Shown: positions 1 through 6,305, counted from the first letter of the stretch. The stretch: 15,814 nt of DNA from an uncultured Candidatus Melainabacteria bacterium (GCA_934747335.1 CAKVGS010000040.1:1-15814); one strand, 5' to 3'. The notes: generated by a model from the letters alone, not told the origin. Made by a program: numbers and translations.

Positions 1-1
1 T

Positions 2-2725
2 GTGAGCGAATTTAAGACAGAAGGTTCAAATGCAAAAACGGAAGTTAGTGGTTCAGACGATAAGGCATTAGCCAAAAAGAGAGCTGAATTGAAAGCTAAA
101 TTGAATGGCAATCAAAAAGAAGAAGTTACCACAAATAATGTTGATACTACACCTAGAAACACGGAACACTATATAGTAAATGAAGATGGTAGTGTAACAA
201 AAGTCGATAATACTTCTACTGAAGTTGGCAAAGAAAAAACAGAAACAAAATCTAATAATGAAATTACAACCTTTGCAGTTTTAAATAATTCAAAAATTGT
301 AGAAAAAGGACATATTTTTGATAAAAATACAGGAAAAGTAATAAAAATCAATCCTGATAATATAAAGATTGAATCAAGTAATACTGGAATTTCCATAAAC
401 GATGAATTCGGTAATGTTTTAGGAAGCGTAATGTTTAAAGCAGAATGCATCGTTAATGGTAAAACATATTTACAATTTGAAGGTTTGCAATCAAATGTTG
501 ATGGCTTAGGCATTGGAACTAAATTAATACAAGAATTAGAAAAGAAAAGTATTGAATTAGGTCATGAAGGTAGATTAATTGCCGAAGCAAGTCCATTTAT
601 TTCGAATGGAGGTAATAAGCCACATACAAATTTAGGTTTTTATTATAAATTAGGCTTTAGGGCTACTGATTCAGAAATTGATAAACAAATTACTCAATGT
701 ATTCAAGAAGGAAAAGATATTCCAATTAGTTTAAACTGCTTTACTCAAATAGAATACGTTCCGTCAAAAAATGCATCAAATAACCCTCTCCCACAAGGGG
801 CGAGGGAACAAGGTGTGGATAAAAATGATGGCAAGAAAACTTATATTCAACCTAAAACAGAAGAAGTTGCATTAGAATCATCAGATGACATTATGGCTTC
901 TAATAACCATAGTTTTGCAATACCTTATCGTATAAAATCAAAATATCAAGATGATTTTCACTGTACTGGCAATCAAATAGATATAAGAAAATACATAGAA
1001 TACAAGCAAAACGGATTAAGTATTGATGATATGGCTAAAAAGTGGTATGGAGATGCATACAATAATTTAACCAAAGATGATCTTGTAGAATTTGGAAAAT
1101 ATTTAGACAGACTTGAACAAAAAATTAAAGATATTGATGCTTCTTTTGAACAAGTTATTCCCGCTTTAATTCCTATGACATATTACAGAGGAATGATACT
1201 TAAACAAGGTTCAAGAGAATTAGAAGAATTTATAAATGCAAAAGTTGGTGATACAATTCAACCTGATTTGGGTTATTCTTGGGCATCTCCTAAAAAAAGT
1301 TATGCAGATGATTATGCAGAATATTGTGACGGATCTTCTTCTAAAGAAAATTGTGTCGTAATGAAAATAAAAACTCCAGCTGGCTCAAAATTATCCAGAG
1401 ACGTTGATATTGATTTGTCAGAATTTGAATTTCATGGTCTGAATCCATATTCTACAATGAATGTTGTATTTAAAAGAGGAGTTTCATATAAAGTTCTAAA
1501 AAAAGAAGTGATTGATAATAAGATATATGTTACTGTTAAGTATCTTGGCAATGTTGATACTCCTTCTACCGTAACAAAATCATCAACTGTAAATTCTAAA
1601 CCAGAACTTCCTTCAGAAAAAATTAAGTTACCTTACATAAAACCTGAAACCAAAGTTGATTTGACACCTGAAGCAAAAGCTCAAGTAAAAGACGCTGTCC
1701 AAAATATCAGAAATGATTATGACGCTTCTTTTGACCAAATTAAAGCTGATTTAAAAGCCATGGGACTTGATGACATCGGTAAAATGTCAATCAGGCTTAA
1801 AGGTGAACAAAGTTTGTACGACAAAATTGCAAACTACATGTTAGAGCATAAAGGTGCGACTTTAGAAGACGCAATTAAAGATGTTCGTGATGCAATCGGT
1901 GCAAGGACTGTTGTTGAATCAGGCGAATTTGCGAATCACCCTGAAGTAAAAGCTTTATTAGACGCAGGAAAAGAACGCGAAGCAATGCTTAGAGCTGCGG
2001 AATTACAATCAGAACCTGCAGTAGAATCCTTGAAATCTGAAATTCTGAAACAAGAACAAAATAATAATCATTTAGTGACAGCAAGAATTAGCAATTATGT
2101 TTCACCTGATGGAATTCCTTATCTTTCTGAAAATCAACTTGCGGATTTGAAACAATTTGCTGCAAATCATGGTGTGAAACTTAAAATAAATTTGAGAATT
2201 GACCCTAGCGACCCGAATTTCTCAAAAGTTGATGAAAACTACAAACCTACAACAAAATCACAACCTTCTGGTTATACCGCATTGCAAGTTAATTTTATTA
2301 CAAAAGACGGTAAAATAATTGAATGGCAATTCAGAGGCGACAAAGTCAATGAATTTGCGGAAGGCGAACATATTCCTTATGATTTAAGAACCGGCAAGAA
2401 TATTATCGGTGAACATAAGGATTTGGAAGAACTTTATAATCCGTTTATTGACATGTTGTCTGAAAAGAACATGAATAAAGAAACATACAAAGAGTATAAC
2501 CGCTATTTGAGCGATTATTATACACACTTGAGAAAGCTTGAATTAGGCTTTGATAGTGTTGAACCAAAACTTGAAGATTACGGCAAAGGCTTTAAATTTG
2601 ATGAACGTTTGAGTGCAAAAAATCTTATTGTGTTACATGAAACTGCGGAAAAAATTAAGAATAAAGTTTTGTCCGTAAAAGATGCGATGGATGAGTATAA
2701 CAAAAAAGTAGCACAAAACAAATAA
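2..2725 (+). CDS. Multidomain GNAT / ADP-ribosyltransferase-like / RelA-SpoT-like protein, probably 5'-partial
   Basis: The 907-residue reading frame is open to the window edge. A GTG at position 2 is possible but has no visible ribosome binding site, so the real start probably lies upstream. Residues 1-90 are polar and disordered. Residues about 95-255 look like a GNAT acetyltransferase, with an acetyl-CoA loop D167-GLGIG-172 and a typical NLGFYYKLGF stretch at 210-219. Residues about 330-515 resemble an ADP-ribosyltransferase exotoxin fold: Arg396 in YYRGM, a WAS triplet (427-429) where STS is expected, and TMN (485-487) where ExE is expected. Residues about 575-810 resemble a RelA/SpoT synthetase: R598-x-K600-x3-S604-x3-K608, D630-x2-G633-x-R635, GYTALQ (757-762), E774-W-Q776-F-R778 and E789-H790. 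A helical tail follows. No signal peptide or membrane segment is visible. Domain calls are by motif. A polymorphic toxin or effector role is inference; a housekeeping alarmone enzyme is less likely given the fusions. Confidence 0.72.
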   Translation: MSEFKTEGSNAKTEVSGSDDKALAKKRAELKAKLNGNQKEEVTTNNVDTTPRNTEHYIVNEDGSVTKVDNTSTEVGKEKTETKSNNEITTFAVLNNSKIVEKGHIFDKNTGKVIKINPDNIKIESSNTGISINDEFGNVLGSVMFKAECIVNGKTYLQFEGLQSNVDGLGIGTKLIQELEKKSIELGHEGRLIAEASPFISNGGNKPHTNLGFYYKLGFRATDSEIDKQITQCIQEGKDIPISLNCFTQIEYVPSKNASNNPLPQGAREQGVDKNDGKKTYIQPKTEEVALESSDDIMASNNHSFAIPYRIKSKYQDDFHCTGNQIDIRKYIEYKQNGLSIDDMAKKWYGDAYNNLTKDDLVEFGKYLDRLEQKIKDIDASFEQVIPALIPMTYYRGMILKQGSRELEEFINAKVGDTIQPDLGYSWASPKKSYADDYAEYCDGSSSKENCVVMKIKTPAGSKLSRDVDIDLSEFEFHGLNPYSTMNVVFKRGVSYKVLKKEVIDNKIYVTVKYLGNVDTPSTVTKSSTVNSKPELPSEKIKLPYIKPETKVDLTPEAKAQVKDAVQNIRNDYDASFDQIKADLKAMGLDDIGKMSIRLKGEQSLYDKIANYMLEHKGATLEDAIKDVRDAIGARTVVESGEFANHPEVKALLDAGKEREAMLRAAELQSEPAVESLKSEILKQEQNNNHLVTARISNYVSPDGIPYLSENQLADLKQFAANHGVKLKINLRIDPSDPNFSKVDENYKPTTKSQPSGYTALQVNFITKDGKIIEWQFRGDKVNEFAEGEHIPYDLRTGKNIIGEHKDLEELYNPFIDMLSEKNMNKETYKEYNRYLSDYYTHLRKLELGFDSVEPKLEDYGKGFKFDERLSAKNLIVLHETAEKIKNKVLSVKDAMDEYNKKVAQNK
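784..806 (+). repeat. GC-rich palindromic repeat in frame inside the coding region
   Basis: The 23-nt segment begins ccctctccc and ends gcgaggg, and folds as an imperfect hairpin around acaa. It is much richer in G+C than the surrounding gene. It shares its ccctctccc start with intergenic repeats at 6306-6328 and 11609-11709. It is translated without a frameshift as PLPQGARE, in the linker between the acetyltransferase-like and ADP-ribosyltransferase-like domains. In-frame palindromic insertions of this kind are known as RPEs in Rickettsia; membership in the local family is inferred from similarity. Confidence 0.6.
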
Positions 2726-2755
2726 TTGACTGATTTTAGGAACTAATGGTAAAAT
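2726..2755 (+). promoter_or_regulatory. Candidate extended -10 promoter for the 2765 gene
   Basis: TTGACT (2726-2731) is separated by 18 nt from TAAAAT (2750-2755), which is preceded by TG plus one base (an extended -10). It begins directly after the stop codon of the large upstream gene. A start of transcription about 7 nt after the -10 box would fall 2-4 nt before the ATG at 2765. Such matches are easier to obtain by chance in AT-rich DNA. Confidence 0.45.
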
Positions 2756-2764
2756 AGGTGTACA

Positions 2765-3196
2765 ATGAACAAAATTAATCCGATACAACAAAACAAAGCA
2801 AAGTTTCAAGGAGTTAAGACTCCTCATAAAGAGGTAAAAACTATGGAAGAAGCATTCAAGAAATTTGTCAAAATAATTCGTGACAGAGCTGAACGAGAAG
2901 TGCCTGAATATGGTGACTTTGCACCTGTTTATGAGCAGTTCGCCAATCCTAAAAAAGAATTATCCGCAACAGATTTCATGATTAAGATTTCTAAACCTCC
3001 AAAGTCTGTTGAAAACAACGAAAAAATTCGAAATTTAGAAGTTGTCGCCTACAAACTTCCAGCTCCGTATAAAGCAGAATGTATTGTTGCGACAGGCACA
3101 AAAGAAGAACTTATGCAAAAATTGCAAGATTCAAAGCTTCTGAAAGAAATCAACGAAACTGCAGAAAGTCTTGCTAAAGATTTGGATGATATTTAA
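2765..3196 (+). CDS. Small orphan protein next to the multidomain effector-like gene
   Basis: This 143-residue protein is not recognised. It is soluble, rich in Lys and Glu and mostly helical, with no signal peptide or membrane segment. Its N-terminus (MNKINPIQQN, then KFQGVK at residues 13-18) resembles that of the orphan protein at 5811. The chosen start has only a weak AGGTG four bases upstream, but a good promoter lies just before it. An internal ATG at 2843, preceded by AGAGGT, is a possible alternative start. The gene lies 39 nt after the RelA/SpoT-like fusion and 24 nt before the yhaM-like gene. An immunity or accessory role for the upstream protein is possible from position alone; nothing in the sequence demonstrates it. 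Confidence 0.75.
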   Translation: MNKINPIQQNKAKFQGVKTPHKEVKTMEEAFKKFVKIIRDRAEREVPEYGDFAPVYEQFANPKKELSATDFMIKISKPPKSVENNEKIRNLEVVAYKLPAPYKAECIVATGTKEELMQKLQDSKLLKEINETAESLAKDLDDI

Positions 3197-3220
3197 AAAA
3201 TATAAACTAGGAGAATATTA

Positions 3221-4051
3221 ATGTTTAGCACTGATATTATTTATGAAGTTGTAACATTTTCAATAGGTGATACAAAATCAGGGACGAAGATGGGGAAATT
3301 ACAATTGAAAGACCCAAATACAAATGAGTTCTTGAACTGTATTTTATGGGAAGAAGCGCTTAACCGTATGGATTCAAAGCTTTTTCGTTGCGGAAACCAA
3401 CTTCGAATTGTATCAGGTTCTTTTAATGAAAAATACAATAATTGCTTAGTGAATGCTTTAGAACTTATTAAAGAAGCAAAAACAGGTATTGATAAAGACG
3501 AGCAGGAAAAAATTTATCAAGAATTGATGGGTTATGCAAATAAAATTCAAGACGAAAAGTTGAGAAATTTTGTAACAAATATTTATCAGGAAAACAAAGA
3601 AAAAATCTTGGTTTGTCCTGCGGCAAAAATGATGCATCATAATTATATTGGCGGCTTGATGATTCATACTTTAGAGTGTTTGAAATATGCTGAAGTCAAT
3701 TTGCAGGCATTTTTTCAAAAACTTAATACGGATGAAGTTTTTGCGGCGTGCCTTTTACACGATATTGGTAAAATTTTTGAATATACAATCAATACGGAAT
3801 CAGGATTAATTGATTATGATGAAAACTTCCGCAAAGAATGGTTGACGCATTCTCAATACGGATTTTCAATTTGTATGAATGCAGGCTTTAAACGAGTTGC
3901 AAAAATGATTGCTGCGCATCACGCAAGAACTGATTGGGGCGCAATTGTGGATTTAAATGAAAAAGATTTAGAACCGATTGTTTATTTGGTTCATCATATT
4001 GACGATTTGTCTGCAAAGTTCGGACAAATTAGTGTTTCGATGTTGGGATAA
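3221..4051 (+). CDS. yhaM: YhaM-type 3'-5' exoribonuclease (OB-fold plus HD domain)
   Basis: The 276-residue protein has the YhaM architecture. An OB-fold-like nucleic-acid-binding region spans residues 1-85, followed by a metal-dependent HD phosphohydrolase domain from about 125 to 276. Likely metal ligands are His149 in GGLMIHTL, His180-Asp181 in LLHDIGK, His210, His233-His234 in AAHHAR, and Asp261 in HHIDD. PAAKMMHH before the domain is typical of YhaM. Members degrade single-stranded RNA, and some DNA, from the 3' end and act in cytoplasmic RNA turnover. It is somewhat shorter than B. subtilis YhaM (about 314 residues). AGGAG (3209-3213) seven bases upstream supports the start. It could be co-transcribed with the preceding orphan gene. 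The family assignment is strong; the exact substrate is not visible. Confidence 0.85.
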   Translation: MFSTDIIYEVVTFSIGDTKSGTKMGKLQLKDPNTNEFLNCILWEEALNRMDSKLFRCGNQLRIVSGSFNEKYNNCLVNALELIKEAKTGIDKDEQEKIYQELMGYANKIQDEKLRNFVTNIYQENKEKILVCPAAKMMHHNYIGGLMIHTLECLKYAEVNLQAFFQKLNTDEVFAACLLHDIGKIFEYTINTESGLIDYDENFRKEWLTHSQYGFSICMNAGFKRVAKMIAAHHARTDWGAIVDLNEKDLEPIVYLVHHIDDLSAKFGQISVSMLG

Positions 4052-4064
4052 GGTTTTTTGAAAT

Positions 4065-4111
4065 GTCCTTTTCTTTCTCTTTTGTTGCGAGGTAAAGAGA
4101 AAGAAAAGGAC
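4065..4111 (+). repeat. Perfect 18-bp inverted repeat (stem-loop) downstream of yhaM
   Basis: Arms 4065-4082 and 4094-4111 are exact reverse complements, one strand pyrimidine-only except for the first base, with an 11-nt loop. No U-run follows on either strand, so this is not a classical intrinsic terminator. A further purine copy resembling the right arm follows at about 4113-4127. It could still act as an mRNA 3'-end stabiliser for yhaM, or be a dispersed palindromic element. Confidence 0.7.
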
Positions 4112-4257
4112 CAAAAGAAAGAGAAAACACGCCATAGTTTTCTACGCTCTCACGAGTGTGGATTAAATGGATGATTAGCAAGCAGAGCTTGCACTCTCTC
4201 GCTCGCTATCGCAGCTAATCGCTGCACGCTCGCGGTGCAAATGTCGTTCATTTGACG

Positions 4258-4390
4258 AAAATTATCATGGACAATAGTGCCCCAAGGGAGGGAGTAACCT
4301 GTGTTGATTGAATGCATAATATTTAACAAGAAAATTGAGCGACTTTAGCTTATTCCCTCGCCTTACAGCACTACTGTCCGAGATAATTTT
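4258..4390. mobile_element. MITE-like element with 22-bp terminal inverted repeats
   Basis: The ends 4258-4279 and 4369-4390 are inverted repeats matching at 19 of 22 positions (core GGACA-TAGTG). The 133-bp interior has no coding potential and consists mostly of the 79-bp repeat also found at 6465-6543. No convincing target-site duplication is visible. Non-autonomous mobile origin is inferred from the structure. The wider gene-free stretch 4052-4795 contains this, the hairpin at 4065, a palindromic repeat at 4422, an orphan end at 4608 and an inverted copy at 4643; the parts between (4112-4257, 4521-4607) show only small hairpins or plain AT-rich sequence. Confidence 0.5.
4282..4360 (+). repeat. 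79-bp dispersed repeat, copy 1 (direct repeat of 6465-6543)
   Basis: It runs from ccaagggagggagtaa to ttattccctcg and differs from the copy at 6465-6543 at about five positions, in the same orientation. Its ends (gggagtaa and ttattccc) are themselves roughly inverted. This copy is enclosed by the terminal inverted repeats of the 4258-4390 element; the other copy is not. Confidence 0.8.
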
Positions 4391-4421
4391 GAAAAAGCAT
4401 AAATATCTCTTAAAAAGTTGC

Positions 4422-4520
4422 ATTGCTTCGTCACTATAAAAATAGCTGTTCCTCGCAATGACCGGGCGTTAGACTTTCAAGCGTGCCGTCATTGCGAAGG
4501 CGATTAGCCTGAAGCAATCC
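4422..4520. repeat. Palindromic 'cattgcgag' repeat, copy 1
   Basis: Outer arms ttgcttc (4423-4429) and gaagcaa (4511-4517) enclose inner arms, tcgcaatgac near 4453-4462 and gtcattgcga near 4488-4497, so the whole can fold as a long imperfect hairpin. The same core occurs at 9318-9420. Sequences of the form gtcattgcgag...gcaatcc are a widespread class of intergenic bacterial palindromes. No coding function is seen. Confidence 0.7.
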
Positions 4521-4607
4521 AGCTTATTATTAACTATTATTTTTAGTCTATACAATACAAATTTTATTAAAAAGCTTTGAAATAACTACATTTTGTAAAT
4601 TATAGAT

Positions 4608-4629
4608 AAATTTATCTCGGACAGTAGTG
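4608..4629 (+). repeat. Orphan copy of the MITE-like terminal repeat
   Basis: This 22-nt segment matches the inverted form of the right end of the 4258-4390 element at 21 of 22 positions. No partner end is visible downstream in the window, so it may be one end of a disrupted or recombined second element that carries the adjoining 4643-4761 repeat. Confidence 0.55.
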
Positions 4630-4642
4630 CGCCTTACAGGAG

Positions 4643-4761
4643 AGCGGATTTTCGTTAGGGCGCAAGCCCGTAAGAGCAAATAACATGAAAATAACAAGAA
4701 AAATCCGTAAGGATTTGTTGTTATTGTAATGTTATGCTCACCCGAATAACCCAAGACAGGG
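4643..4761 (-). repeat. Hairpin-rich dispersed repeat, copy 1 (inverted copy of 6325-6461)
   Basis: The reverse complement of this stretch matches 6325-6461 almost throughout; the other copy carries roughly 18 extra bases in the middle. It contains an imperfect hairpin of about 25 bp (4679-4735) centred on a gtaa loop. The open frame across it on the minus strand translates to the same peptide as the frame across the second copy, which reflects repeat identity rather than a gene. Confidence 0.8.
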
Positions 4762-4795
4762 TTAGGGTGAGGTGTTTGCCCGTTAAGGGAAATAA

Positions 4796-5023
4796 TTATT
4801 TAACGAATTTATTTGGCACATCAATAAAAACAATTTTATATCCCAAAATCTGTGCGATTAGTTTAACTTCTTTGTATGAAATTGTTTCATTCCTTAATTT
4901 TTGCGATAAGCTTGCCAATGAATAGTTTTTGCCTTCGATTTCACCTATTCTGAATGCAAGTTCTTTAAGCGTAATATCTCTATCGTTGGTTAAATTTTTA
5001 ATTTCGTTAACAATTTTTCCCAT
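4796..5023 (-). CDS. Small XRE/Cro-type helix-turn-helix repressor-like protein
   Basis: The 75-residue protein is essentially one lambda-repressor-like DNA-binding domain. A first helix (IVNEIKNLTNDR) is followed by LTLKELAF-like turn helices, then SLASLSQKLRNETISYKEV, which fits helix-turn-helix recognition and the following helices, and LIAQILGYKI closes the fold. There is no dimerisation or protease domain, as in antitoxin or Cro-like regulators. No ribosome binding site is visible; a TATAAT box on its strand ends six bases before the ATG, which fits a leaderless message like lambda cI from PRM. It is divergent from the 5143 gene, with a 22-bp palindrome between them. The likely role is autoregulation and control of the divergent pair. 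The XRE call rests on pattern recognition. Confidence 0.75.
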   Translation of the reverse strand: MGKIVNEIKNLTNDRDITLKELAFRIGEIEGKNYSLASLSQKLRNETISYKEVKLIAQILGYKIVFIDVPNKFVK

Positions 5024-5029
5024 AATTAA

Positions 5030-5058
5030 ATTATAACTTTTTAATTAAAATTTATTTA
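5030..5058 (-). promoter_or_regulatory. Candidate promoter of the XRE gene (leaderless placement)
   Basis: On the minus strand a perfect TATAAT occupies 5035 to 5030 and a weak -35 (TAAATA, 3 of 6) lies 17 nt upstream at 5058 to 5053. Transcription would begin at or within a base or two of the ATG at 5023. The weak -35 overlaps the 22-bp palindrome, as expected for autorepression. Confidence 0.5.
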
Positions 5059-5071
5059 TTAATAAATAAAT
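5050..5071. promoter_or_regulatory. Perfect 22-bp palindrome, candidate operator
   Basis: The two 11-nt halves (atttatttatt and its reverse complement) are exact and meet between 5060 and 5061. The site overlaps the -35 of the minus-strand XRE gene and ends four bases before the -35 of the divergent plus-strand promoter. A dimeric repressor bound here could touch both promoters. The palindrome is low-complexity A/T, which lowers certainty; binding by the adjacent XRE protein is inferred. Confidence 0.5.
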
Positions 5072-5074
5072 CTA

Positions 5075-5103
5075 TTGACAAATCAATAAATATATGTAAT
5101 AAT
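5075..5103 (+). promoter_or_regulatory. Promoter of the 5143-6224 gene pair
   Basis: A consensus TTGACA (5075-5080), a 17-nt spacer, then AATAAT (5098-5103) preceded by TG plus one base. Transcription would begin near 5110, giving a leader of about 33 nt that contains the AAAGGA ribosome binding site at 5129-5134. This is the strongest sigma-70-type promoter in the window. Confidence 0.65.
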
Positions 5104-5142
5104 AAAAATGTAATTACCCCAATATGATAAAGGACCCCAATA

Positions 5143-5772
5143 ATGACTGACAATTTTAGTGGAATTAACAATATTCCAAAAGATTATGTTAATCGATGGA
5201 TTGATACTGCAAAAGATTACCTAAATGGCAAAGATAGCGTGACTCGTCAAGAGGCGAAAACTATATTTGATAAGCTTGGCATAGAAGTTAGTGATGCAAC
5301 TTTACAACAAGTAGAATCTTATGATGGAAAAGAAGGTTTATCGGTAAACGAATTTGCTTCCATTTTTGTATTATTGGATGGTAAATTGAATGAAAATAAT
5401 AAATTTCATTTTGATGGCTATGTAGAAGACAAAACCGAAACTGGTTATGACCCTGAAAAAAATATTGCTAAGGAAGGTACGAAAAGCGAAATTGACAATG
5501 TTATTGGGATGTTTCATGAAATATCACAAGTTGAAAATGTTGATCAATCATTAAAAGATTTGAGAAAAATGCTAGTGTTAGATTATGAACGCACGGAGGA
5601 TAAAATTAATTTTGCAAAACAACAAGGTTGGAAAAATAATAGTGTCAATAATTTATATAACAAGGACGGCAAACTTGTCGGAAGAATTTTGATTAATTAT
5701 TATGAATACGAAGGTGGTAGAACTCCGGGGAATTTTAGATATAGATTAGAAGCTTTTGACACCAAAAGCTAG
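5143..5772 (+). CDS. Hypothetical EF-hand-like protein
   Basis: The 209-residue acidic soluble protein is not recognised as a named family. Residues about 15-80 look like a pair of helix-loop-helix units; the second contains S59-x-D61-x-K63-x2-L66-x3-E70, a degenerate EF-hand-like loop lacking most calcium-binding acids, followed by FASIFVLLDG. The middle (about 85-115) is polar and the C-terminal part (about 115-205) is mixed helix and strand, with YNKDGKLVGRILINYY looking like a beta hairpin. No signal peptide or membrane segment is seen. AAAGGA eight bases before the ATG supports the start. It is the first gene of a two-gene unit with the 5811 gene, opposite an XRE repressor. The arrangement resembles regulated accessory or toxin-antitoxin modules, but no catalytic motif is visible. 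Confidence 0.75.
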   Translation: MTDNFSGINNIPKDYVNRWIDTAKDYLNGKDSVTRQEAKTIFDKLGIEVSDATLQQVESYDGKEGLSVNEFASIFVLLDGKLNENNKFHFDGYVEDKTETGYDPEKNIAKEGTKSEIDNVIGMFHEISQVENVDQSLKDLRKMLVLDYERTEDKINFAKQQGWKNNSVNNLYNKDGKLVGRILINYYEYEGGRTPGNFRYRLEAFDTKS

Positions 5773-5810
5773 AAATATAAATAGCAACGATTAGAAAGGA
5801 TGTGTGTACG

Positions 5811-6224
5811 ATGATGATTAACAACAATGGAATCAACCAAGTTTCAACTCAGTTTTATAGAGGAGTGAAAAATCTTAAGATTAAACAGCTTAAAGATACT
5901 AAAAATATAACTCCTGTGTTGGATGAACTGGCTAAGGTTTTGCCAGATGAAGATAGAAAGGTAACAACACGAAGAAAAATAAAGCTGGCACAAGTATTAT
6001 TAAGTTTTAAATTTGCAGAAAAACTTGCCAAAATATTTGGAATGTCCCAAGAGCAAATTGATGCTATTTGTATTAATAGTATAGAAAAGTCATTGACCAA
6101 AAAGATTGCGGAGCAAAATAATTTAGCGTTTAAAAAACTAGAACAAGCTATTTTGCAACAAAACTTTAATTTTAAGGAAAACTGTGAAAAGATTTTGGGA
6201 AAGCAAGTTTCTCGACAAAAATAA
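5811..6224 (+). CDS. Hypothetical basic helical protein
   Basis: The 137-residue protein is not recognised. The ATG at 5811 is preferred because GAAAGGA (5794-5800) lies ten bases upstream; an in-frame GTG at 5802 sits directly against that site, and a second ATG follows at 5814. The N-terminus has an Asn-rich start then FYRGVKN (residues 15-21), similar to KFQGVK in the 2765 protein. The rest is Lys-rich and strongly helical, with a stretch around residues 58-95 (KLAQVLLSFKFAEKLAKIFG, then EQIDAICINS) that could be a helical bundle or DNA-binding core. It starts 38 nt after the EF-hand-like gene, so the two are probably co-transcribed. No membrane segment or signal peptide is seen. Confidence 0.7.
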   Translation: MMINNNGINQVSTQFYRGVKNLKIKQLKDTKNITPVLDELAKVLPDEDRKVTTRRKIKLAQVLLSFKFAEKLAKIFGMSQEQIDAICINSIEKSLTKKIAEQNNLAFKKLEQAILQQNFNFKENCEKILGKQVSRQK

Positions 6225-6246
6225 AAGTTTAATAAAGTTCGGATTA

Positions 6247-6285
6247 AACTCAAACGATGTTCGTGGCGCGAATGTCGTTTGAGTT
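6247..6285. repeat. Stem-loop after the 5811 gene
   Basis: Arms aactcaaacga (6247-6257) and tcgtttgagtt (6275-6285) pair over 11 bp, with a further ttcg/cgaa pair inside. It begins 22 nt after the stop codon. An A-rich rather than U-rich tract follows on the plus strand, so termination is uncertain; it may define the 3' end of the cassette transcript. Confidence 0.55.
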
Positions 6286-6305
6286 ATTTAAAAAAGTTAA
6301 TAATA

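Noticed and set aside
3221..4051. HD domain next to an alarmone-synthetase-like domain, suggesting a hydrolase antitoxin as in some toxSAS pairs
   Set aside because: The OB-fold plus HD arrangement and PAAKMMHH...GGLMIHTL pattern are those of YhaM nucleases, not of small alarmone hydrolases.
4065..4111. Intrinsic terminator of yhaM
   Set aside because: The stem is strong but no U-run follows on either strand, so it is listed as a stem-loop repeat only.
4548..4754. Minus-strand 68-residue open frame with a hydrophobic segment
   Set aside because: Most of it is translation of the hairpin-rich repeat; the same peptide arises from the inverted copy at 6325-6461, and no ribosome binding site is present.
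4052..4795. Possible CRISPR array or small RNA locus in the repeat-dense spacer
   Set aside because: The repeats are of different families, not regularly spaced, and no cas gene is nearby; no promoter-terminator pair for an RNA gene was seen.
4734..4925. Plus-strand open frame antisense to the XRE gene
   Set aside because: It starts inside a repeat and overlaps a better-supported HTH gene on the other strand.
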